Part shown: piece after piece, positions 6,999 through 14,741 of the stretch
Numbering within the stretch: the stretch's first letter is position 1
Layout: each line of letters begins with the position of its first letter
DNA from: CAADGU01 sp964581605
GTDB taxonomy: Bacteria > Chloroflexota > Anaerolineae > Promineifilales > Promineifilaceae
Length of the DNA stretch: 19,983 nt
Assembly (NCBI GenBank): GCA_964581605.1
Contig: CAZOPF010000102.1
Coordinates: 1-19,983 of the forward strand
Direction: 5' to 3'
Notes under the pieces: model-generated
Told to the model about the DNA's origin: nothing
What the model saw: only the letters and a program-made list of their open reading frames with translations
Database searches by the model: none
Translations under genes and position numbers: made by a program

Positions 6999-9900
6999 AT
7001 GAGCAACAGCGAATGGTTAGGCCCGCAACGAGAAGGCCCGCAGCGGGAAAGCGGCAGCATTCAGGCATTACACGCCCAGGCTAAACGGCTGGCTGCCTAC
7101 CTGCCCATCACCCTCGTCCGGCAAATTTTAGAAGGGGAACTGCCACCACCCGGCACGGCCGTCTGGCTAAACGCCGCCACCCTCTTTTCAGACATCTCCG
7201 GCTTCACCGGCATGGCCGAAAGCCTGGCGCCGGCCGGGCCGCGTGGCGCGGAAGAGCTAAACCGTGCCCTGCTGATGACCTTCACCGGCCTTATCAACGC
7301 CATCCACGACGCCGGCGGCGCGGTTGTTCACTTCCACGGCGACGCCATGCTCGTCTATTTTCCCGACAATGACGGCCGTGCGGCCGCCCGCGCCCTGGCC
7401 TGTGCTACCTTTATGCAGCGGCTCATGCTCACCAGCCTGTCCCAATTTAGCACCCAACTCCTCACCAGTGAACCGGCTACTTTCTCACTCACCATCAAAA
7501 TTGGCGTCGGTTACGGCCGCTGCCTGCAAACCACCATCGGGCATCCCCAGGAAAGCCTGGAATTTGTGTTAGGTGGCACGGCCGTAGACGAAGCGGCCAC
7601 CGCCCAACAACAGGCGGCCGCCGGTGAAGTCATTGCCAGCCAGTCCGTGCTGGCACAGGCTGGCCTGCCCACCGCCGCCCCCTTCCACACCGTAGACCAG
7701 ATCAGCCCTGTGCCCCATGCCCGCGAAGAACTGCACTGGCACGCCTACCCTGCTCACGCGCTCCACCGTCTGCTGCACACCGCCCCCGCCTTCATCCCCG
7801 CCCCCCTGGTAGAACGACTGCAACACCAGACCACCCGTTTTATTGCCGAACACCGCACCATTACCTCCCTCTTCGTCCAGTTTGAAGGCATTACCTTTGA
7901 TGCCCCCGACGCTGGCGCCAAATTGCAAACTTACTATGAATGGGCGCGGCAGGTAGTGGCCCGCTTTGGCCCGCGCAACGGCCGTGTCAATCGGCTGCTC
8001 ACAGGCGATAAAGGCAGCCAGCTACATATCCTCTTTGGTGCGCCCATCGCCCCCGATGCACCCGAACAGGCCATTCGCTGCGCCCTGGCCCTCCAGCGCG
8101 AAAAGCCTGCTTTTATCACCCACCAACAAATCGGGCTGGCCGTCGGGCCAGTTTTTGCCACGGCCGTCGGCTCCCAAAACCGGCGCGAATACACCGCCGT
8201 CGGCCGTATTGTCAACCTCTCTGCCCATCTCACCCTGCACTGCCCACCCGACCAGATATTGGTAGACGATGCTACCGCCAACCGCGTCTGGGAACAGTTT
8301 CAGTTTACTCCCCACACGGCCGCAAACCTCAAAGGGCAGACCGAACCCATGGCCACCTATCTGGCGGTGCAAGAGCAAGTCAACCCCACCCCTTTTGCCA
8401 CCCGTTTTGCCCGCTGGCAAAAAACGCCGCCCGGCCGTGAAGCAGAAACAGCCCAACTGCGGCAGCGAATCAACACCGCCTTACACGGGCATGGCGGGCT
8501 GCTGGCACTATCCGGCCCTTTTGGCGGCGGCATTCGCCCGCTGCTGGCTGACGCCGCCCGCCGTTGGCTGGACGCCGGCGGACGCGGCTTTTCCAGCATT
8601 TGCCAGCCACACCTGGCCGACGCCCCTTTTGCGGCCTGGCAAACGATCTGGCGCGACTTTCTCAACCTCACACCGACCATGTCTCCTGATGAGCAGGCGG
8701 CCCACGCCCGGCACGAAATCCGCAACTGGCTGCCTGGCTGGGCCGACGAGGTGGCTTTGTGGCTATCTGTTTTAGGGCTGCCCGTCTCCGCCCGTGAAAG
8801 CTCAGATGAATCGGCTGTTGCCCCCAATGTGCGTCAGTTGTGGCTTTTCACCCTCATCCAGCGCTGCCTGGCCCAGGCTGCCCGGCAGCAACCCCTCCTC
8901 ATCTTAATGGAAGATGTGCAATGGGCCGATGAAGCCAGCCGCGAACTGGTAGCAGCCGTTGCGGCCCACGCCGCCGATCTGCCCCTGCTGATGGTGGTCA
9001 CATTTCGCCCGACTCCCCCATTTCATTTTCCAGCCCTGCATCAACCAGCCACAACCCACATCATCCTGGCCGATTGGTCAGCAGAGCAGGCACGGGCAGT
9101 GGCCCGGCGCCGCCTGGGCACTGGCGAACTGCCACCTTTGTTGGAACAGCGATTGGGGCTGAAAGATGCCAACGGCCGTGATACTGACCAGGTGAATCCC
9201 CTTTTTTTGGAAGAATCGCTCAAACTGATGCTGGCGGCCGATGTGCTGCAATTTCCTGGCACAGGCCACAGCCGCCTGCAGATTGATGAAGCCCGGCTCT
9301 CCGCCTTGCCCATCCCCACCACCATTGCTGCCTTGCTGCAAACACGGCTAGATGCCCTTTCGGCCGGGGCTTACAGCCTGCTGCAAATGGCTTCTGTGAT
9401 TGGCCGGGAATTTACCCTGAACCTGCTGATGGCCGTCATGCCAGGCATGACGGCCGAGACCGCATTGCCGTTGCTGGCTGAATTGGCCGCGGCCGACCTG
9501 GTGCAAACGGTGACAGGCGCCCCCCAGCCGGTGTTCATGTTTCAGCATATATTAGTGCAAGAAGTGGTGTACCGCAGCCTGCCCTATGCCCGCCGTCAGG
9601 CGGTTCATCTGGATATTGCCGACTGGCTGGTAGCCCAGACCTCACCCGCCGCGCCTGCCCTCTACCCGTTGCTGGCACACCATTATGGGCAGGCCGGCGC
9701 ACATGAAGCAGGCTGCCAATATGCCTTAGCGGCCGCCCGGGAAGCCACCGCTCTTTATGCGAACCGTGCCGCCGCAGGCTATTTTCAGCAGGCATTTAAC
9801 CACCTACAGGCCATGGGCATTGCTGAACGAGTGGAAACGGCCGTCGCCATTCTCACATCCCAGGCAGAAGCATATCTGCGATTGGGCGAACTGGAAGCAG

Positions 9901-11138
9901 CGGCCAAAGCGGTGGCGGCCGCTCTGGATTTGGGTGATGGGGCTGAAGATCGTCAGGCCACTCCCACCCTCTTGAATGTGCTGGCAGAGATTGGGCTGGC
10001 ACAGGCACGTTATCCCGAGGCGGCCGCCGTGACCCGGCAGGTGATTACCCGGTCGGGCACCATGCCCCCCATTCTGGCGGCCCGTGCGCATCAGTTGGCC
10101 GGGCAGGCAGCCACAGCCCTCCGCCAATGGTCGCTGGCTGAAATGGAACTGAATACGGCTCGCACCATCTTAAAAAGCAACCAGCTGACACGGCCGCTAC
10201 CGGAACTATTGGCAGCCTTTGGTGAGCTGCGCTGCCAGCAAGGGGCTTGGCCCCATGCCGCCGACCTATGCCTGCACGCGGTGGATTTGGCGCAGCAAAC
10301 AGGGTTGCCCATCCCCACAGCGGCCGCCCTGCTGTCGCTGGCTCAGGTGCAGTTGGCCCAGGGGCGCGCACGGGAAGCCGCTCAGACAGCCACCGAAGGG
10401 GTGGAACTGGCGCGAACAACTTCGCCCCGGCTGCTGGCCCATTTGCTCATCGGGCGGGTGGACGCATGGTTGTATGATGGCCGCTTTCCAGAAGCGCTGG
10501 CCGATCTGCAGCTGGCGGCCGATGTGCTGGCGGTGATGGATGATGGGTTGGCGCGGCTGCGGCTGGGGCTGCGCTGGGCTGTTTACTGTGCCGGGCAGGC
10601 AGATTGGGAGGGGTCTTTGGGGCAGCTAGACAGGGCACGGGGACAGTTGGCGGTGCTCCACAAAACGGGTGGTACGGCCGTGTTGGAATCGGTGCAACTG
10701 CGGTTGGGGCTGGCGCAGATTGCTCTGCATACCAAACAATGGGAGCAGGCGATTTCGCTGCTCGCCGCCGCTGAAACTGAAGCCACCACACATCAGCTGG
10801 TCTGGCTGCGGCCGGCGCTGGCTTACTGGCAGGGCATGGTGCAGATGGCATTGGGCCAGGCAGAGCTGGCTATGCACGCTTTTCGGGAGGGGGTGACGGC
10901 CACGCCTGCCGGTGGCTGCCCGGATGAACTGCCATTGCTGCTGCTGCGGTTAGGCCAGCTCACACCACCTGCCCATCCGCGCCATTGGGAATATCTGGAA
11001 GGGTGCGTGACGGCCGTGTACGACCGGGCACGCCACACGGATAAACAATTTTGTTTGCAGGAAGCAGGGCTGCTGCTGCTGCACGCGCCAGATGCCCGAC
11101 TGCGCCGCATGGGGGCCGCCTGCCTGGCCGCGATTTAG
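6999..11138 (+). CDS. Tandem cyclase-like / STAND-type ATPase / TPR protein, soluble adenylyl cyclase-like layout
   Basis: A 1379-residue cytoplasmic protein. Two class III cyclase-like domains come first. Domain 1 (about 55-235) has both metal Asp residues, Asp65 in FSDISGFT and Asp115 in HGDAML, but His111 sits where the adenine-binding Lys is expected. Domain 2 (about 280-455) has Gln294 where the first metal Asp would be, keeps Lys338 (GDKG), Thr399 (EYTAVG) and Asn406 (VNLSAHL), and has His410 instead of the transition-state Arg. An ATPase module follows: the P-loop position near 504-515 reads SGPFGGGIRPLL, without Gly-Lys-Ser/Thr, while Walker B (LLILMEDVQWAD, Glu638/Asp639) is recognisable. 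From about 840 to the end are TPR-like helical repeats. The order matches animal ADCY10, and domain 2 resembles its C2 domain. Cyclase activity is uncertain. ATG at 6999, preceded by AGGT; a GTG lies one codon earlier. Confidence 0.88.
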   Translation: MSNSEWLGPQREGPQRESGSIQALHAQAKRLAAYLPITLVRQILEGELPPPGTAVWLNAATLFSDISGFTGMAESLAPAGPRGAEELNRALLMTFTGLINAIHDAGGAVVHFHGDAMLVYFPDNDGRAAARALACATFMQRLMLTSLSQFSTQLLTSEPATFSLTIKIGVGYGRCLQTTIGHPQESLEFVLGGTAVDEAATAQQQAAAGEVIASQSVLAQAGLPTAAPFHTVDQISPVPHAREELHWHAYPAHALHRLLHTAPAFIPAPLVERLQHQTTRFIAEHRTITSLFVQFEGITFDAPDAGAKLQTYYEWARQVVARFGPRNGRVNRLLTGDKGSQLHILFGAPIAPDAPEQAIRCALALQREKPAFITHQQIGLAVGPVFATAVGSQNRREYTAVGRIVNLSAHLTLHCPPDQILVDDATANRVWEQFQFTPHTAANLKGQTEPMATYLAVQEQVNPTPFATRFARWQKTPPGREAETAQLRQRINTALHGHGGLLALSGPFGGGIRPLLADAARRWLDAGGRGFSSICQPHLADAPFAAWQTIWRDFLNLTPTMSPDEQAAHARHEIRNWLPGWADEVALWLSVLGLPVSARESSDESAVAPNVRQLWLFTLIQRCLAQAARQQPLLILMEDVQWADEASRELVAAVAAHAADLPLLMVVTFRPTPPFHFPALHQPATTHIILADWSAEQARAVARRRLGTGELPPLLEQRLGLKDANGRDTDQVNPLFLEESLKLMLAADVLQFPGTGHSRLQIDEARLSALPIPTTIAALLQTRLDALSAGAYSLLQMASVIGREFTLNLLMAVMPGMTAETALPLLAELAAADLVQTVTGAPQPVFMFQHILVQEVVYRSLPYARRQAVHLDIADWLVAQTSPAAPALYPLLAHHYGQAGAHEAGCQYALAAAREATALYANRAAAGYFQQAFNHLQAMGIAERVETAVAILTSQAEAYLRLGELEAAAKAVAAALDLGDGAEDRQATPTLLNVLAEIGLAQARYPEAAAVTRQVITRSGTMPPILAARAHQLAGQAATALRQWSLAEMELNTARTILKSNQLTRPLPELLAAFGELRCQQGAWPHAADLCLHAVDLAQQTGLPIPTAAALLSLAQVQLAQGRAREAAQTATEGVELARTTSPRLLAHLLIGRVDAWLYDGRFPEALADLQLAADVLAVMDDGLARLRLGLRWAVYCAGQADWEGSLGQLDRARGQLAVLHKTGGTAVLESVQLRLGLAQIALHTKQWEQAISLLAAAETEATTHQLVWLRPALAYWQGMVQMALGQAELAMHAFREGVTATPAGGCPDELPLLLLRLGQLTPPAHPRHWEYLEGCVTAVYDRARHTDKQFCLQEAGLLLLHAPDARLRRMGAACLAAI

Positions 11139-11161
11139 GTGATGTTGTGTTCGCATATGGG

Positions 11162-11190
11162 CACGGCCGTCAGGGGATGGTACGGCCGTG
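11162..11190. repeat. Paired ACGGCCGT dyad between convergent genes
   Basis: CACGGCCGT and ACGGCCGTG (palindrome copies at 11163-11170 and 11182-11189) can pair into a 9-bp stem with an 11-nt loop. It lies in the 77-bp spacer between the stops of the cyclase-like gene (+) and the 47-residue ORF (-). It could act as a bidirectional RNA hairpin. There is no T-tract, so I do not call it a terminator. Confidence 0.5.
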
Positions 11191-11215
11191 ACCCCAAACC
11201 CGCCTCTCACCCCAT

Positions 11216-11359
11216 CTACGCCCCGCCCCCATCCGTTGCACATTGGTAGAGATCGTAAAAACCGGCTGAACTCAACCAATAACGCCGTTCAAAGCGGCGT
11301 GTTACCTCATCAGCCGCTCGCAAATCATCCAGAATTTCCGTAATTGTTATCTCTGTCAT
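11216..11359 (-). CDS. Small antitoxin-like protein, 47 residues, possibly a remnant
   Basis: A short ORF with a good ribosome-binding site: AGGTGA six bases before the ATG at 11359. The protein begins MTEITITEILDDLR and contains RRFERRYWLSSAGFYDLYQ. This resembles the RFExxYGLSSxxFYxxY segment of small proteins commonly encoded beside toxin genes in Chloroflexota and cyanobacteria (recognised from memory). Those relatives usually continue with an acidic tail; here the ORF ends early in CATDGGGA. No toxin gene follows on the minus strand before the cyclase-like gene begins. It may be an orphan antitoxin or a decayed piece of a toxin-antitoxin module. Confidence 0.55.
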   Translation of the reverse strand: MTEITITEILDDLRAADEVTRRFERRYWLSSAGFYDLYQCATDGGGA

Positions 11360-11431
11360 TGCCAATCACCTACCTGCCAGTTTCAGCCAATCATACTGAG
11401 AGTACCAGAGTACGTCAGCAGCAGATAGAAA

Positions 11432-11465
11432 TAAAAAAAGCGGATGGCCCGGTCAGGCCATCCGC
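11432..11465 (-). terminator. Intrinsic terminator of the nifJ / DHOD-like unit
   Basis: A perfect 10-bp inverted repeat, GCGGATGGCC (11440-11449) and GGCCATCCGC (11456-11465), with a 6-nt loop. On the minus strand the stem is followed by seven T (11433-11439) and further T-rich sequence. It lies 27 bp past the DHOD-like stop codon. Confidence 0.92.
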
Positions 11466-11492
11466 TCATTCGTTCTTTATCCGCTGCCTGCC

Positions 11493-12524
11493 CTACCCCG
11501 CCAGGCCGTAGGCCGTGGCGTAGCGCAAAAAGGGCGGGGTGAAGGAACTGAGGACGCGCATGTAGTTGGCCCGTTCAAAGGCGGCCGGTTCGGCGCAGTT
11601 GAGCTGGCTCATGCTGCCCTGTAACTGGGAGAGCGAGGCGTATTCATGTTCATCCAGCCACGATTCGATGCCGGAGCGCAGCACCATCAGCCGGGGGATG
11701 CCGTTGGCCAGCAGTTCGGAGGCGAGCATGGTAATGGCCGCCCCGGCTGCCACCCCTTTGAGCACATCCATGACGGTATGTACACCGGTGGTGAGGGCCA
11801 GGTCGAGGGGGACACGGCCGTACAAAATGGCAATCCACCGCAATGGCAACCGCAGTTCAACGGAAGAACTCAATTTCAAATTGGGCACTACTTCCAGCTC
11901 TTCCAGGTCGAGGTCAGGCTGGTAGAAGCGGTTGAACAAGACCAGCCCGTTGGCGCCGCCATCCGCCAACTGCCTGGCCATATGCCCCAGGGCGCTGAAA
12001 TAGGGGCTGAGTTTCATGGTGACGGGGATGGTTACGGCCGACTTCACCACCGACAACGCATCCAGATAGAGATTCTCTACATAGTCACTGCTCATGGTAA
12101 TGTCGGTAGGCACGTAATAAATGTTCAGTTCCAGCGCATCCGCCCCCGCTTGCTGAATATCTCTGGCAAACTGCATCCACCAGCCGGCCGATACCCCGTT
12201 CAAACTGGCAATCACCGGAATATCCAGCGCCTCCTTCGCCCGGCGGATGTGCTCCAGATACTCCTCCGGCCCGGTCTGGTATTCTGGCGCGTCCGGGAAG
12301 TAACTGAGCGCTTCGGCGTAGCTCTCCGTGCCGTGCGTCAGATATTCGTTGAGGGTATGGCTTTCCAGCCGCACCTGCTCCTCAAAGAGCGAATGCAGCA
12401 CGACGGCCGCCGCGCCCGCATCCTCCATTTGCCGCAGATTGCCCAGGCTGCGCATCAACGGCGACGAAGACGGCACCAGCGGGTTTTTCAGTTTCAATCC
12501 CAGGTAGGTTGTTGATAAGTCCAT
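11493..12524 (-). CDS. Dihydroorotate dehydrogenase-like flavoprotein
   Basis: A 343-residue TIM-barrel protein of the DHOD-like family, starting MDLSTTYLGLKLKNPL with SSSPLM as the first FMN-side loop. It has TMKLSPYF, where family 1 DHODs have an FMN-contacting Lys, and GVHTVMDVLKGVAAGA, the phosphate-binding end of the barrel. The catalytic-base loop, NLSCPN in class 1A enzymes, reads NIYYVP here, so Tyr137 sits where Cys or Ser is expected. It is therefore unlikely to be the pyrimidine-pathway PyrD. Members of this group are often encoded next to pyruvate:ferredoxin oxidoreductase, as here (87 bp downstream, same strand), which suggests a shared redox role; the substrate is unknown. The start has GGAG seven bases upstream of the ATG. 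A strong terminator follows. Confidence 0.88.
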   Translation of the reverse strand: MDLSTTYLGLKLKNPLVPSSSPLMRSLGNLRQMEDAGAAAVVLHSLFEEQVRLESHTLNEYLTHGTESYAEALSYFPDAPEYQTGPEEYLEHIRRAKEALDIPVIASLNGVSAGWWMQFARDIQQAGADALELNIYYVPTDITMSSDYVENLYLDALSVVKSAVTIPVTMKLSPYFSALGHMARQLADGGANGLVLFNRFYQPDLDLEELEVVPNLKLSSSVELRLPLRWIAILYGRVPLDLALTTGVHTVMDVLKGVAAGAAITMLASELLANGIPRLMVLRSGIESWLDEHEYASLSQLQGSMSQLNCAEPAAFERANYMRVLSSFTPPFLRYATAYGLAG

Positions 12525-12547
12525 CTTTTTTCTCCTGACTTTGGTCA

Positions 12548-12615
12548 GTGAGCAATATGCAGTGAACAGTGCGCAGTAAAAGTCTACTGCTCACCGCTTA
12601 CTGCTCACTTCTCAC
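12548..12615. repeat. Imperfect inverted repeat of 7-bp units (family C)
   Basis: Arms 12548-12578 and 12585-12615 are 31 nt each and match at about 23 positions as reverse complements around a 6-nt loop. Units are of the CACTGCT / AGCAGTG type. It fills the spacer between the oxidoreductase stop and the DHOD-like start, and slightly overlaps the oxidoreductase 3' end. The same family occurs at 16240-16308. Confidence 0.7.
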
Positions 12616-14641
12616 TTATTCCCATTCGCCAACTTTGCATACGAATCCCACCGCGCCTGCACATCCCCCTTGGCCTGTTCCAGCAGGCGGGCGGCGGCTT
12701 CGGGGTTGCTTTGTTGCAAGATACGGTAACGACCTTCGCGGTAAATATACTCTTCCAGACTCGTTGACGGTCGGCTGCCGCCCGCGGGCGCCTGGCTGTC
12801 GAGCTGGAAGGGGTTTTTGCCTTCGTGGGCCAGGTCGGGGTTGTAGCGGAAGAGAGGCCAGTAGCCGGAGGAGACGGCCGTAGCCTGCTGCTGCAACCCA
12901 AATTTCAAATCATACCCATGCGCAATGCAATGGCTGTAAGCAATGATGAGCGACGGGCCGTCATATGCCTCCGCTTCCAGGAAGGCGTTCACCGTCTGTG
13001 TATCCTTGGCCCCAAACGCCACCCGCGCCACATAGATGTTGCCATAGCTCACGGCCAGCATGGCCAGGTCTTTCTTGGGCATCGGTTTGCCGGCGGCGGC
13101 AAATTTGGCAACGGCGCCGCGTGGCGTGGCTTTGGACATTTGCCCGCCGGTGTTGGAATACACTTCCGTGTCCAGCACCAGCACATTCACATTGCGCCCG
13201 GAGGCCAGCACATGATCCAGCCCACCGTAGCCAATGTCATACGCCCAGCCGTCCCCGCCCACAATCCAGACCGATTTTTTGACGAAGATGTCGGCCATGC
13301 TGAGAAGATTGGTAATTGGGTAATTGGGTAATTGACCATTGTCATTGACGAGTTGTTGCAGGCGGGTTTTGAGTTGGGCGACGCGGGCGCGTTGGGCGTT
13401 GATGTCCGCTTCTTCGATCTGGTCGGCGAAGAGGATGGCTTCCACCAGATCGGCGCCAATCAGGTCGCGGTGTTCGCGCAGCAGGTGGGTGGCGGCATCC
13501 AGCCGTTGATCCAGGGCTACGCGCATACCCAGGCCAAATTCGGCGTTGTCTTCAAAGAGGGAGTTTGACCAGGCGGGGCCACGGCCGTCAGCATTCTGCG
13601 TCCAGGGTGTGGTGGGCAAATTACCGCCGTAAATGGAGGAGCAGCCGGTGGCGTTGGCCACCAGGGCCCGGTCGCCAAAGAGCCGGGTGAGCAAACCCAG
13701 GTAGGGTGTTTCACCACACCCTTCGCACGCGCCGGAGAACTCAAACAGCGGCGTGAGAAGCTGGTTGTATTTAATCTGGTGTAGCGGAATTTGCGTCCGG
13801 TCAATTTCGGGCAGGGTCTGAAAGAAGTGCCAGTTTTCCCGCTCGGCGGCCCGCAAACTGTCTACCGGGTGCATGTTGATCGCTTTGAATTTGGGCTGCT
13901 GCTTGTTTTTCACCGGGCACACGTCCACACACAGGCTACAGCCGGTGCAATCTTCCGGTGAGACTTGCAGTGTATAGGCCATATCTTTCCACTCTTTGAA
14001 GCGGGCGGGGGTGGATTTGAAGCTCTTCGGGGCATTGGCGACCAGTGCGTTGTCATACACTTTCAGGCGGATGACCTGGTGCGGGCAGACGAGGGCGCAT
14101 TTGCCACATTGGATGCAGATTTCCGGATCCCACACGGGGATTTCGGTGGTGATGTTGCGTTTTTCCCATTGTGTCGTGCCAGTGGGATAAGTGCCATCAT
14201 TCGGTAACGCACTGACAGGCAAATCATCGCCCAACCCTTCGATGATGCGGGCGGTGACGGATTGCACAAATTCGGGGGCGATGGCGGGGATGAGCGACGG
14301 CCGTTCCCACGTACTCGTCACTTTCTCCGGCACACTCACCTGATGCAGATGGGCCAGAGCGGCATCTACGGCCGCAAAGTTCTGCTCCACCACCGCCTGG
14401 CCCCTCTTGCCATAGCTCTTTTCAATGGCGTGTTTGATGGCCGCAATCGCCTCATCGGTAGGCAGAACGCCGGAAATGGCAAAGAAACAGACCTGCATGA
14501 TGGTGTTGATGCGCCGTCCCATGCCCGTCTCTTTGGCCACCTGGTAGCCATCCACCACATAGAATTTCAGCTTCTTTTCAATAATCGCTTCTTGCAAACT
14601 GCCCGGCAGTGTGTCCCATACCTCGTCCGGGCCAAAGGGGG
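12612..14641 (-). CDS. nifJ: Pyruvate:ferredoxin (flavodoxin) oxidoreductase, C-terminal part (5' end in gap)
   Basis: C-terminal 676 residues of a single-chain pyruvate:ferredoxin oxidoreductase, which converts pyruvate and CoA to acetyl-CoA and CO2 and reduces ferredoxin or flavodoxin. The frame is open up to the N gap (PFGPDEVWDTLPG follows it). Two 4Fe-4S motifs are clear: CIQCGKCALVCP (around 14090-14126) and CTGCSLCVDVCP (around 13914-13950). The proximal cluster and thiamine diphosphate domain follow: ACEGCGETPY, NATGCSSIYGGNLPTTPW and GGDGWAYDIGYGGLDH. A late Cys in AYSHCIAHGYDL is the usual fourth ligand of the proximal cluster. An in-frame copy of the family A repeat encodes QLPNYPITN in a linker at 13309-13335. 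This is the same gene as 14742-15994; the DHOD-like gene follows it. Confidence 0.95.
13315..13333 (-). repeat. Family A repeat inside the nifJ reading frame
   Basis: An exact reverse-complement copy of the 19-mer at 9-27, in a longer run (13309-13335). On the coding strand it reads in frame as Gln-Leu-Pro-Asn-Tyr-Pro-Ile-Thr-Asn, in the variable linker before the conserved MADIFVKKSVWIVGGDGW segment. Confidence 0.85.
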
Positions 14642-14741
14642 NNNNNNNNNNNNNNNNNNNNNNNNNNNNNNNNNNNNNNNNNNNNNNNNNNNNNNNNNNN
14701 NNNNNNNNNNNNNNNNNNNNNNNNNNNNNNNNNNNNNNNNN
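14642..14741. other. Assembly gap (100 N)
   Basis: Exactly 100 N inside nifJ, the conventional size for a gap of unknown length. The two flanking nifJ frames do not match across 100 bases (phases differ), so the true length is not 100. From the usual protein, about 95-105 residues are missing between the SIEPEG and PFGPDEVW segments, so the real gap is probably near 300 bp. This is an inference from family knowledge. Confidence 0.95.

Noticed and set aside
11646..12515. 289-residue plus-strand ORF
   Set aside because: It is antisense to the DHOD-like gene and has shadow-frame composition.
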